From an uncultured Christensenellaceae bacterium (GTDB lineage: Bacteria; Bacillota; Clostridia; Christensenellales; Borkfalkiaceae), in contig CAJUOV010000001.1 in assembly GCA_910588695.1 (NCBI GenBank), positions 124,001 through 188,000 on the forward strand: a DNA stretch of 64,000 nt, given 5' to 3'. This document shows, in pieces, positions 20,601-28,594 of the stretch; position 1 is the first letter of the stretch, and the number at the start of each line of letters is the position of its first letter. A model generated the notes under the pieces. It saw only the letters and a list, made by a program, of their open reading frames with translations. It did not search any database and was not told the DNA's origin. A program made the position numbers and the translations under genes.

Positions 20601-22175
20601 TTAACGAGCGTGATTCTCAACGGCGCGCTTACGGAGATTGCGGACTATACTTTTGCGCAATGCAGTTCTTTGACCGACGTGAAAGTTGCGGGTTCTTCGG
20701 ATAACGCGCTTCCCGCGACGGTCGGAAAAGTCGGAAATTATGCGTTCATCGGCACGAAAATAGTCGCTCTCGGAATCGAAAACGTAAAAGAAATCGGCGA
20801 TTATGCCTTTGCGAGTACGCGGCTTGCGGAGATCACGCTGAACGGCGCGGGTACTGCGGTCGGCGACAGGGCGTTCTCGAACTGTGAAAATCTTGCGGTT
20901 GTGAATCATCTGAACCGCGTCAAACAGATCGGCGCGTGGGCGTTTGCGAATACCGCTCTCACGGAAGTCGCGCTGACCGATGCGGAAACTTTGGGCGCCT
21001 TCGCTTTCGGAGGCTCCAAGGTGACGAAAGCGACGTTCGGCGACAAACTCGCGGTGTTGGGCGAGAATCCCTTCTACGGATGCGAGATCAAAGATTTCGC
21101 AAGAACCGAGAAGATCTATTTCAACGAACAGGAAGTCGGCGAAAGAACAGTCGTGACCTACGATGTGAGCGATAAAGTCAAGGTGATCGACAACGTGCTC
21201 TACGCAGTCGTTCCTAACGGGCTCGAACTTGTCTGCTATCCGATCGGGTTGAAATCCGGTTCATTCGCGGCGGAGGAAGGTACGGTACGCATCGGCGCGA
21301 GAGCGTTTGAAAATGCCGGCATCGTCAACGTAACGCTTCCGTCCACGTTAAAAGCAATCGGCGACAAAGCGTTCTACGGTTGTAAAAATCTTACGACGGT
21401 CGTATTCAAGAGCTATTATGCGCCCGTTCTCGAAGAGGAGTTCGATCCTTATTACCTGACTTCCGATAATACTCCCATGAGCGGAAATATGGGCGGTTAC
21501 GAGGGGCTCGGTATTTCCGACTATTATATGTGGAACGCGTCGAGTTCGAACAACTTCTATTTCGGCGCGAACTTCGTAGACCGCATAGGACATTTTGTTC
21601 CCCGCCTCGTGATGGTGAGACCTTCGAACGGATCGGGATACGAAACGTTTATCTTTGAAAAGTATTTCAGTACGTTCGTATTCGGAAGCAGCGCGGCGAC
21701 GGATAATACTTTGCAGGTAATCGCGCAGATCGCGTCGCTTTCCGCCAACATCACGCTTGAGGACGAGTCGCAGGTCGTAGCGGCGCGCCGTGCATACGAT
21801 GCGCTTCCGAGCCTTGAACAAAAGTCCCTCGTGACCAACTACGACCGCTTGACAAACGCGGAGAACACGATTCTGTATCTTAAATCGCAACTGAATCCCG
21901 TAACTCCGGATCCTGTGGATCCAGGCGATACAGAGCCCACCAACGCGCTCGGCATTGCAGGATTCACGGTTGCAGCAGTGCTTCTTCTGGTGCTCGCGGG
22001 GCTGTTGACTTATATGCTTCTCGGCAAGAAAAAAGCCAAGACGGGCATTTCCGAGAACGACGGATTCGATACGTCGGAGACGGTAAACGAAAACCGTGCG
22101 GAAGAAGAGGCAAACGGCAAAACGGAGAATGCGGAGAACGCGGAATCCGATTCGGAAGGCGAAGATAAAAACTAA
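14688..22175 (+). CDS. Lactocepin-like cell-envelope subtilase with C-terminal LRR_5 array and membrane anchor
   Basis: 2495 residues. Order: signal peptide (1-40), propeptide (about 55-185), subtilisin S8 catalytic domain with Asp216 (VLDTGLD), His294 (EHGTHVAG), oxyanion Asn390 (AAGN) and Ser620 (LSGTSMAAP), with a PA domain inserted near 480-560. A C5a-peptidase/lactocepin FN3-like region follows (about 715-885), then Big-like beta domains, about 28 LRR_5 units (about 1395-2245), a proline-rich linker, one membrane helix (about 2420-2443) and a charged acidic tail. All catalytic residues are present, so an active surface endopeptidase is expected. No LPXTG motif is visible; anchoring is by the helix. 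The Opp transporter genes downstream suggest it feeds peptides to uptake. Confidence 0.93.
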   Translation: MVKFKKTALSIASVGMAACFSTSVVALAIENTNQTGRASAEKGDAITRLDTPIGNNLEEYFDSNVVYRLSENVKDNQEISVILSLDTVSQLDAYNQSAKKQTFADYLGTASAKTLARKNRAACDELIRTLDKAQISYKMGTEYDAVISGFEVMLKAKDYYKLADAVGDRATLIVGEVYAPAETEVVTNEVDVYETGIFDSSSCQHQGDGVVVAVLDTGLDYTHSAFDPANFTTTHEAFTLSSVSAKVNDSTTPLSASQTTAGLTGEDVYVNKKVPFAYDYGDKDADVFPIDSEHGTHVAGIIAGNDDVITGVAPNAQLAIMKVFSDKTAGAKTSSLVAALDDCVKLGVDVINMSLGSGAGFTTQDDEERVQVIYNRVKEAGISLITAAGNDYNAVFGSEKNGSNPLTSNPDSGVVGSPSTYEASLSVASVGGVKTPYFLFNDEIMYFSEASVSSNKTKSFVDDILKTVGDVESYDFEYVTIPGIGRRSDYSGDKEYYKNKIVLVKRGTNTFEEKVDVALRIVGAAGIIIYNNVSGSISMSVGADIGAVCSISQDEGEKLAASRTGILRISKNQVAGPFMSDFSSWGPTSDLRIKPEITAHGGEIYSAVPGQDYDRLSGTSMAAPNMAGAAALIRQYVKFGDSVFGELDEIEVTKRVNQLAMSTADIVRNKNGLPYAVRKQGAGLVNITKATTTAAYISTFRNGEEMDKSKLELGDDKEKTGVYTMTFAINNVTGSAVSYNIGSIVMTEGVSPIYTSHGDTTVTQNGYLLSPATAIENVKNGTVSGSTVSVPAKGSAEVTVKITLSDADKKYLDESFENGMYVEGFITMSAASGTSVDISVPFLAFYGDWTQAPIFDEEYYDTNADELNAGLDPEDKLMADAYATRVIGGFYSDYISTLGSYLFNQNPAMAQVAANKDHIALSNFEDGSGSALNKINSIAAGFLRNVKRWELSIVEDSTGKTIWTTGDKNQRKSFGNNGGHIYQSSLKVDFSVLEQNLKNNTKYTVTVKTYIDGDESQQKNKRDTFTFPLYIDFEAPIVTGVDYRTEYDQSTKKTRLFADVNIYDNHYAMAVQFGQITESTNPQYRFTMSSFGKYMTPVYSSYNSTSKVTFELTDYLAQIKESVGIKYNDQTGSSEIVYNNNCFIASCYDYAMNSATYELSVPDEILAMYFEESEVKLSPNETLDLTTVLDIFPAETWKQVLDFESVNPDIVGVVNQTAIAKEAGMGKSTTIVASGKDAKGNPVSASIKISVLQPGDEGYKKYDPPQVNKAKISKYQTIKAYYSVSSEDRGVGTTGGTYDFGNQYSLSMFPSESIKLICEIDNYFPEYSPKLKYVSSRPENASVSEDGTIVALKRGSATINVTLEIAYPNRTVTFFVGTVELNIKDPFTTNSIYLMSYKGLGGEVVIPDDRGITTIQSYAFSNYEYVEKDVQNGDVIDDEDPYYIKQMYIGENTITKVVIPEGVTAIEEYAFAKLTALEEVVFPSTLKRIGVGAFYGCEKLTKVNLENVKFINEKAFAECNLSQVNLDSIVAIGTYAFEKNKIGKLELPASAQSLDAGAFRDNTMLNSVEFKASKIKIGEEVFSGCTSLIRVNINAAVIPARAFFRCSGLKYVTLGRDVTVIGEEAFGATSVEKFTLAARSPLKVSEDGKLVYNANGELILVAPQYGSTTLDLGDSESIANGAFAGNGSIQKVIGNNVKTIGDYAFADCANLSSVEFPMLEKIGNYAFMNAGRLEQVPDLTKVKEIGNRAFAFTNIQDVSIPANMKVGDYAFAFCIRLATVSIGDGAVLGEAAFYNPVENFVFDGTEKTQSNLQNHYEQYDYTVTGENGESTTYSYYKYRFEDGVYSQLKSLTIGDNVTIGNYAFGNSARLASVTLGAGAKIGDYAFQNANSLKEIDLSKVTEIGEGAFSGTRTRDFWLYRNSYRYAYELEYVDGELMTVGYKYSDFGPAFTTADVSGATKIGLGAFAYNSALTSVILNGALTEIADYTFAQCSSLTDVKVAGSSDNALPATVGKVGNYAFIGTKIVALGIENVKEIGDYAFASTRLAEITLNGAGTAVGDRAFSNCENLAVVNHLNRVKQIGAWAFANTALTEVALTDAETLGAFAFGGSKVTKATFGDKLAVLGENPFYGCEIKDFARTEKIYFNEQEVGERTVVTYDVSDKVKVIDNVLYAVVPNGLELVCYPIGLKSGSFAAEEGTVRIGARAFENAGIVNVTLPSTLKAIGDKAFYGCKNLTTVVFKSYYAPVLEEEFDPYYLTSDNTPMSGNMGGYEGLGISDYYMWNASSSNNFYFGANFVDRIGHFVPRLVMVRPSNGSGYETFIFEKYFSTFVFGSSAATDNTLQVIAQIASLSANITLEDESQVVAARRAYDALPSLEQKSLVTNYDRLTNAENTILYLKSQLNPVTPDPVDPGDTEPTNALGIAGFTVAAVLLLVLAGLLTYMLLGKKKAKTGISENDGFDTSETVNENRAEEEANGKTENAENAESDSEGEDKN

Positions 22176-22192
22176 CGAAACGAAGGTTTTTT

Positions 22193-23854
22193 ATGACGAA
22201 AAAGATCGCAACCCTATTGATGGTCGGCTCGCTCGGAGCGCTTTGCGCGGGACTGTGCGCATGCTCCCAAGGGACGAAAATCGACGAGCAGTACAAATTA
22301 GGGAACATTATTTCGGTGAAGTATGACGGAAGCGGCGGCGTGGTCATGAACACGCCGGACGTTTCTATCGTGGATATGTTCAATCCCGATAAGTACGCGG
22401 CGGACGAAAACGGTTATGTTCACATCAAGCTCCGAGAACCGACCGACGAAAAACGTCCGCATCCGGGGACAAATCCCATCAGTATCGTCCGCAGAGGTTA
22501 TTCGCTCGTCGGCTGGTATCAGACGCGCGAAGAAGTGAAAGACGGCGACGGCGACGTGATCGACGACAACGGCAATAAGCTCATTTACGACGAACTGACG
22601 GATAAGTACTATACCGAGCGGACGACTTCCGCGGGACAGATCGTCCGTGAGGAAGCGACCCCGAAATACAAGTATGCCGATCCGTGGGACTTCAAAACGG
22701 ACACCGTCGATTTCAAAAAGGGCGAAGAAAAGCTCGAAATGACGCTCTATGCCGGTTGGGCGGAACTCTTTTCATTCGACTACTATTATAAAGTAGACGG
22801 AAATTGGGAGTGTTACGCAACGACTACGTTCGATTATCAGGTCGCCAGCAAAGAGAACGAAAAGGACGACGCCGATCCGGATAAAATCGTATACGATCGG
22901 GTAGTCGTGCCCGATTGGTCGAACGAAACGGGAAGAATGGAGCATAAGTACAGCGACGTGTACACTTTTCCCGCGGTCGAGAACAAAACGTTCAAAGCGG
23001 CGTATTCCGATGCCGACTGTCAAAACCCGATCACGAGAGAGGCGCCTCTTCAACACGGCGGCAGCATGAACTATGAAACGGCGACGCCCGTCGAGCCCAA
23101 GCAAAACGTATATGTAGAGTTCGACGAAGGCAATTATTACCGCATTTCGAAAGCGGAACAGTTTGCTTCCATTGCGGACGAAAACGGGTTCTATACGGTT
23201 CTGAGCGACGAGCTCGATTTCGGTTGCAGTCTGGATCCAACGGACGGCGAGCTCAAATTCCCCGTCGGCGGAAACGCCGTCAGATGGCCGAACAAACTTA
23301 TGACGGCGGAATTCAATGGCAAGATCGAAGGGGAAAACGGCAAGAGGGTCGTATTCAAAAACGTAGGGGCGCAATACAACAGCACGGCAAATTCCGTAGG
23401 GCTGTTCGGCAGTATCTCTGCGGAAGCGGTGATCAGGAATATCGATTTTGAAAACGTTCTTTTCGATATAAAATCCGCTTCGGGCAGAGGGGAGCTGAAC
23501 TACGGAATGTTCGCGGGATATATCGAAGACGACGCGCAGATCGTCGGCGTGACCGTCGGCGGCGAGTGGCGGCTATGGGACATCAGCGCACTCGAAGTAA
23601 GCAATGCAAAGTTCAATTTAACGGCGAACGGCAACAATGCGGGAGTTACCAAAACGCAGATCACGCTCAAAGCCTGCGGCGACAGAACTTACGGGTTGGG
23701 CGATAATATTTTCCGTTTCCACGTCGATTTCCGCGAAGGCAAGACAAAAGTAGAGCAGAACGGTAATTTGTTACTTACGATCATTCCCGATTCCAACAAA
23801 GTCGAGAGGGATTTCGAAGGAAAATATCACGAAATAGTAATGGAGGAAATATAA
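22193..23854 (+). CDS. Surface lipoprotein with InlB-like and GLUG-like regions
   Basis: 553 residues. A lipoprotein signal peptide ends at LCAC (Cys24). The N-terminal half holds two InlB/Flg_new-like motifs (RRGYSLVGWYQ and YAGWAEL). Residues about 315-450 read like the strand pattern of GLUG/polymorphic surface proteins (YYRISKAEQFASIAD, SVGLFGSIS, IRNIDFENV, MFAGYIED). It is 17 bases after the subtilase stop and 1 base before the substrate-binding protein, so it belongs to the same operon. Probably an extracellular binding or adhesive protein. No catalytic motif is visible and its ligand is unknown. Confidence 0.82.
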   Translation: MTKKIATLLMVGSLGALCAGLCACSQGTKIDEQYKLGNIISVKYDGSGGVVMNTPDVSIVDMFNPDKYAADENGYVHIKLREPTDEKRPHPGTNPISIVRRGYSLVGWYQTREEVKDGDGDVIDDNGNKLIYDELTDKYYTERTTSAGQIVREEATPKYKYADPWDFKTDTVDFKKGEEKLEMTLYAGWAELFSFDYYYKVDGNWECYATTTFDYQVASKENEKDDADPDKIVYDRVVVPDWSNETGRMEHKYSDVYTFPAVENKTFKAAYSDADCQNPITREAPLQHGGSMNYETATPVEPKQNVYVEFDEGNYYRISKAEQFASIADENGFYTVLSDELDFGCSLDPTDGELKFPVGGNAVRWPNKLMTAEFNGKIEGENGKRVVFKNVGAQYNSTANSVGLFGSISAEAVIRNIDFENVLFDIKSASGRGELNYGMFAGYIEDDAQIVGVTVGGEWRLWDISALEVSNAKFNLTANGNNAGVTKTQITLKACGDRTYGLGDNIFRFHVDFREGKTKVEQNGNLLLTIIPDSNKVERDFEGKYHEIVMEEI

Positions 23855-23855
23855 G

Positions 23856-26489
23856 ATGAAGAAACATGGAATCAGAGCATTGTCGGTGCTTGCGGGCGGT
23901 GTAATTCTGGCTACGGCGCTTCCGCTCACTGCTTGTAAACAAAAACGCGACAGTATCGTCGTCATGGCGGAGCAGTTCAGCGGACTTTTCAATCCGTTCT
24001 ATGCGACCGCAGGTGCGGATATGGACGTCGTGGGTATGACGCAGCTTTCTATGCTCACCACCGATTCGCAGGGCGAGCTCGTGGCAGGTGAAAACGAAGC
24101 GACCGTCGTATTGGATTACGAGATCGATACGGACGGAAACGATTCCGTCTATACGTTCGTGCTCAAAAACGGGATAAGGTTTTCCGACGGAAAGCCGCTC
24201 ACGATGAACGACGTTATGTTCAATATCTACGAATATCTCGATCCCGTCTATACGGGTTCTTCTACGATGTACTCGATCAAGATCAAGGGTCTTTCCAAGT
24301 ACAGAACGCAGCAGAATATTTCGGACGGCGATACTTCTTCCGGCAACTCGGATGCGGACGAAGCGTATACGTATGCCAAGTCGAGAAGAAGCGAATTGCT
24401 CGACGTATATAAAGACGCGGGAAAGCAGGGTTCCTCCTCTTCCGAAACTTATTATTGTACTCCCGATCAGATGAGAAAGGCGATCGAAAACTGGACGGTC
24501 AGTTCTACTTATAAAAGCACCGTGTCCAACGAGCAGAAAGAAGAGAAGTGGTATAACGACAAGCTGTTGAAGGATTATGAATTCGTTCTGAAAACATTCC
24601 GCAAAGAGCTTGAATCCGACTTCGACGCGGCGCAGGAATCTTTCGATCTTACGACGGAGCCTTATAAGGAATGGGCTTCCAAATTCGAAAGCGAAACCTT
24701 CCGCTTCTTCCTCTACGAAGACGGATACATCACGCCCGAATATCTGGATGTACAGGGCAAGAAAGACAAGACAAAGATCGTAAAGTTCAACGGCGAAGAC
24801 GACTATAAACAATACGATACCAAAGAAAAGGCAGTCGAAAGGGTGTTCGGCGATAAAATTGCCGAAGATTTCCTCAACGTATTACAGGGTTGGGGAACGG
24901 CGGGCGAAGTGCTCACGCAGTTCTCGGCAGATGCAACCGAACTCATTCTCGCAAAACGTCAGACGGGAGGAAAATTGAATTATCCCCGCGTCGACGGAAT
25001 CGTTTCGCTCGGTCACAAAGTGGAAGGAAATTATGCGACGACCGAGTTCAACAGCGAGCAGAAGCCCATCGTTAATATCAAGCAGGCGGACGGCACGGAT
25101 AAAACTTATCAGATCGCGCGCGATCACAATGAAGACGGCACGCCTAAAAACGCAGGCGAATACGACGTGCTCCGCATTACCCTGAACGGAAAAGACCCCA
25201 AGGCGAAATACAACTTCTCGTTCTCGGTCGCTCCCGCGCACTATTATACGGCGGATGCAGAGCACCCCAACGGCAGAGAGATCGACATCGAAAACGATAA
25301 GTTCGGCGTAGAATACGGCAGTGCGACCTTCCAGGGGAAAGTGATTCAATCCCAGCAGCACGTAGAAATCCCCGTGGGCGCGGGACCCTACAAGGCGACC
25401 AATGCCGACAACGACGATAATCCCGCGGGTTCGGAGTTCTGGCGCAACAATTATATTTATTACAAGCGGAACGAGAATTTCCTCTTTGAAGTCAAGACGG
25501 AGAAATTCCAGTATCAGTATGTCAGCGCATCCAACGCGCTCGACAAGCTCGAAAATAAAGAGATCGACTTTGTAACGCCTCAGTTCACGAAACCGAACTC
25601 CGACCGTCTCACCGGTATGGAGAGCAAGGGCTTCAAAAAGCTCTTTGCTTGGCAGCTCGGTTACGGTTATATCGGAATCAACGCGGGCAAAGTGCCTAAT
25701 CTTAACGTGCGTAAAGCGATCATGTCCGCCATGCAGGCGAGTCTTGCAACGCAGTACTATGAAACGAATACCTGCGAAGTCATCGATTGGCCGATGTCCA
25801 ACCAGAGTTGGGCTTATCCCAAACTTGCCAACGGACAGTCCAAACCGAACGAACGCGACTATCTGATGTGGACGGGCGAGTCTGCGTCTCTCGAAAAGAT
25901 CACAAAATACACGAACGCGGCAAAATCCGAAGGCGAGACCAAATTCACCTACAAGTTTACGATTGCGGGCGCTTCGATCACCGAGCATCCCACCTACAAT
26001 GTATTCAAGCAGGCGGCGGAGCTTCTCAATGAAAGCGGTCTCGGTTGGAACGTTGAAGTAAAGGCGGATTCGCAGGCGCTCACCAAGCTCTCTACGGGCG
26101 CGCTCGAAGTCTGGGCGGCTGCCTGGGGTTCCACGATCGATCCCGATATGTATCAGGTCTACCACAAAAATTCCACTGCGACCAACGTATACGCTTGGGG
26201 TTATCGCGAAATCAAGGCGGATCAGTCGACTTATTACAGAGAGTATAGTTATATTACGCAACTCAGTACCCTTATCGACGACGCGCGTTCGATTCTCGAA
26301 CAGGATGAGAGAAAACCGCTTTATGAAGATGCAATGGAAATCGTGCTCGATCTTGCGATCGAAATGCCCGTCTACCAGAGACAGAATCTCTATGCTTACG
26401 ATTCGAACCGGCTCAAAGGGATCAACGAGAACGTCAATCCGTTCACGTCGCCCCTCGAAAAGATCTGGAACATCGAACTTGACATCTAA
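23856..26489 (+). CDS. oppA: Oligopeptide ABC transporter substrate-binding lipoprotein (SBP_bac_5, OppA-like)
   Basis: 877 residues, with GGAGG 9 bases before ATG. The lipobox is LTAC (Cys27). The protein has the family 5 solute-binding pattern: an N-terminal segment (FSGLFNPFYATAGADMDVVGMTQLSML), a DGKPLTMNDV motif that matches the DGxPLTAxDV signature, and a C-terminal lobe with LNVRKAIMSAMQ. Family members are usually about 540 residues; here roughly 300 extra residues are inserted in the middle (about 150-340), rich in charged helices. Permease and ATPase genes follow directly, so it delivers peptides (or similar solutes) to that transporter. Peptide specificity is inferred from context, not from binding residues. 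Confidence 0.9.
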   Translation: MKKHGIRALSVLAGGVILATALPLTACKQKRDSIVVMAEQFSGLFNPFYATAGADMDVVGMTQLSMLTTDSQGELVAGENEATVVLDYEIDTDGNDSVYTFVLKNGIRFSDGKPLTMNDVMFNIYEYLDPVYTGSSTMYSIKIKGLSKYRTQQNISDGDTSSGNSDADEAYTYAKSRRSELLDVYKDAGKQGSSSSETYYCTPDQMRKAIENWTVSSTYKSTVSNEQKEEKWYNDKLLKDYEFVLKTFRKELESDFDAAQESFDLTTEPYKEWASKFESETFRFFLYEDGYITPEYLDVQGKKDKTKIVKFNGEDDYKQYDTKEKAVERVFGDKIAEDFLNVLQGWGTAGEVLTQFSADATELILAKRQTGGKLNYPRVDGIVSLGHKVEGNYATTEFNSEQKPIVNIKQADGTDKTYQIARDHNEDGTPKNAGEYDVLRITLNGKDPKAKYNFSFSVAPAHYYTADAEHPNGREIDIENDKFGVEYGSATFQGKVIQSQQHVEIPVGAGPYKATNADNDDNPAGSEFWRNNYIYYKRNENFLFEVKTEKFQYQYVSASNALDKLENKEIDFVTPQFTKPNSDRLTGMESKGFKKLFAWQLGYGYIGINAGKVPNLNVRKAIMSAMQASLATQYYETNTCEVIDWPMSNQSWAYPKLANGQSKPNERDYLMWTGESASLEKITKYTNAAKSEGETKFTYKFTIAGASITEHPTYNVFKQAAELLNESGLGWNVEVKADSQALTKLSTGALEVWAAAWGSTIDPDMYQVYHKNSTATNVYAWGYREIKADQSTYYREYSYITQLSTLIDDARSILEQDERKPLYEDAMEIVLDLAIEMPVYQRQNLYAYDSNRLKGINENVNPFTSPLEKIWNIELDI

Positions 26490-26509
26490 TTGTTTTTTAC
26501 GGTAACTTT

Positions 26510-27472
26510 ATGGCAAAGTACATTCTTAAAAGAATCTTATATATGATTCTGATTCTGTTCGGCGTTTCGGTGATTCTTTATACGCTGCTCCGCTGTATGC
26601 CCACGTCGTTCATCGATAACAAGCTGATGGAGCTTACGTCGAAGAACGCGGAGGTGGCGGCGGAGCTCGAAGAGAAGCTCAAAGCGGCTTACGGTTTGGA
26701 TACGGGAATCATTACGGGTTATTTCAGATGGCTCGGCAATGTGTTCAGTCTCGACTTCGGCGTGAGCTTTATCTCCCAGCGCGAAGTTCTCTCCGAAATT
26801 TTCAGGGCGGACAGAATCGGAACTTCTTTCATGGTCTCGCTCATCGCAACGGTGTTTGAGTTCATGATCGCGATCCCCCTCGGAATTACGGCGGCGACTC
26901 ATCAGTACAGTGTCCGCGACTACGTTGTGACGGTGCTGGTTCTTATCGGTATTTCGCTTCCGTCTTTCTTCTTCGCGCAGATCCTCAAAGATATTTTTGC
27001 GAACAAATTGCACTGGTTCCCCGTTTCGGGTATGCCGGGGCCGGGGGAGAGTTATTTCAGATACATGTTCCTGCCCATTCTGACCGTAGTCATTCTCAGT
27101 ATCGGCGGCAGAATGCGCATGACGAGAACGAACATGCTCGAAGTGCTCAACGCCGACTATATCCGGACGGCGCGGGCAAAGGGATTGAAAGAGAGGAAGG
27201 TCATCTACAAACACGCGTTCCGCAATACGCTCATTCCTCTTGTTACGGGGCTTGCGGGGCTCATTCCCTCCCTGTTTTCGGGAGCAATGATTACGGAGAA
27301 CGTGTTCGACCTCGAAGGGATCGGAAAATACGCGCTGAACGCCATGACGCAGGGAGATATTCCCGTTATAATGACCTATAACATGTTCCTTGCGTTTTTG
27401 TCGGTGCTCGGCGTACTGCTTGCCGATCTGATGTACGGACTCGTCGACCCGCGGGTGAAGCTGACCGCCTGA
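26510..27472 (+). CDS. oppB: Oligopeptide ABC transporter permease (OppB/DppB type)
   Basis: 320 residues with about six membrane helices. It starts with the typical MAKYILKRILYMI N-terminus of DppB/OppB permeases and carries the cytoplasmic EAA loop (LNADYIRTARAKGLKERKVIYKHAFRN, about residues 215-240) that contacts the ATPases. The length matches the family. It lies 20 bases after the substrate-binding protein and pairs with the OppC-type permease downstream to form the channel. Confidence 0.93.
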   Translation: MAKYILKRILYMILILFGVSVILYTLLRCMPTSFIDNKLMELTSKNAEVAAELEEKLKAAYGLDTGIITGYFRWLGNVFSLDFGVSFISQREVLSEIFRADRIGTSFMVSLIATVFEFMIAIPLGITAATHQYSVRDYVVTVLVLIGISLPSFFFAQILKDIFANKLHWFPVSGMPGPGESYFRYMFLPILTVVILSIGGRMRMTRTNMLEVLNADYIRTARAKGLKERKVIYKHAFRNTLIPLVTGLAGLIPSLFSGAMITENVFDLEGIGKYALNAMTQGDIPVIMTYNMFLAFLSVLGVLLADLMYGLVDPRVKLTA

Positions 27473-27496
27473 TCGGCAGATTGATAGGAGTCGTTT

Positions 27497-28591
27497 ATGC
27501 AGGACAACGAAAATCTTGAAGAAAAACTGAAAGCGGAAGCCGAACCCGTTCAAACGGATGCCGATACCGCGGAAGCGGCAGCGGCGGTGATCGATGATGT
27601 TCCGCTCGATAAAAACGTGAAACTCATGTCGCCAACGCGCATGGTGGTGAGACGTTTTTTCCGTTCCAAACTTTCGATCGCGGGCATCGTCATGCTCGTA
27701 GTGCTTTTTCTCTTCTCTTGGTTCGGTCCCGTCGTTTACCGAGTATGGGGCGAAACCGAAACGGACAGAACGGGGAAAGTGGATTATACGGTAAATATCG
27801 TACAGGCGGACGAAGAGGGCGGCTACGGCGAGAGCGTGCAGATCATCGTCACGAACAGAGGGATCAACGACCTTGCAAAACCTTCGGGCATTCACTTGCT
27901 CGGAACGGATGAACAGGGCATGGACGTTTTTACCCGTCTGATGTACGGCGGCAGGCTCTCCCTGTCGATCAGCTTTATCGCGGTCATTCTGTCGGCGGTG
28001 CTCGGAATCGTGTTGGGCGGCGTCGCGGGGTACTACGGCGGTTGGGTGGATAATATCATCATGCGTATCTGCGATATGCTCATGTGTCTGCCGACTCTCC
28101 CGCTCATGTTGATTTTGGGAACTCTTCTCGAAGCGAACGGCGTGCCGACGAGTTATTACATATACCTGTTGATGGGGCTTTTGTCTCTCTTCTCATGGAC
28201 GGGAATGGCGAGGCTTGTCCGCGGACAGATTCTCTACCTGAGAGAACAGGAATATATGGTCGCTGCGGAGGCGATGGGCTATTCCCCCGCAAGACGTATT
28301 TTCAAACATCTGATTCCGAACGTATTTCCGCAGATCATCGTATCGATGACCATGTCTCTCGGCAGTATGATCTTGTACGAATCGACGCTCTCCTATCTGA
28401 ACCTCGGGGTCAAAGTACCCTACGCTTCGTGGGGGACGATGGTTTCGATCATCTCGAACAACGCTACCATTTTGCAGAATAACCCTTGGGTCTGGGTCCC
28501 CTCCGGCGTTTGCATTATTCTTGCCGTGCTTGCGTTCAACTTTATCGGCGACGGCTTGCGCGACGCGCTCGACCCCAAACAAAGGCGGTAA
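27497..28591 (+). CDS. oppC: Oligopeptide ABC transporter permease (OppC/DppC type)
   Basis: 364 residues. A cytoplasmic acidic N-terminal tail of about 40 residues precedes the OppC_N helix (MVVRRFFRSKLSIAGIVML). A periplasm-facing loop contains the family motif HLLGTDEQGMDVFTRLMYGGR, and an EAA loop lies near YMVAAEAMGYSPARRIFKHLIPN. About six membrane segments in total. It is slightly longer than usual because of the tail and a longer first external loop. Partner of the OppB-type permease encoded 24 bases upstream. Confidence 0.93.
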   Translation: MQDNENLEEKLKAEAEPVQTDADTAEAAAAVIDDVPLDKNVKLMSPTRMVVRRFFRSKLSIAGIVMLVVLFLFSWFGPVVYRVWGETETDRTGKVDYTVNIVQADEEGGYGESVQIIVTNRGINDLAKPSGIHLLGTDEQGMDVFTRLMYGGRLSLSISFIAVILSAVLGIVLGGVAGYYGGWVDNIIMRICDMLMCLPTLPLMLILGTLLEANGVPTSYYIYLLMGLLSLFSWTGMARLVRGQILYLREQEYMVAAEAMGYSPARRIFKHLIPNVFPQIIVSMTMSLGSMILYESTLSYLNLGVKVPYASWGTMVSIISNNATILQNNPWVWVPSGVCIILAVLAFNFIGDGLRDALDPKQRR

Positions 28592-28594
28592 GCA

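Noticed and set aside
14688..22175. Sortase-type cell-wall anchor on the subtilase
   Set aside because: No LPXTG-like motif precedes the C-terminal helix; the linker reads through DTEPTNALG into the membrane helix, and the tail is long and acidic rather than short and basic.
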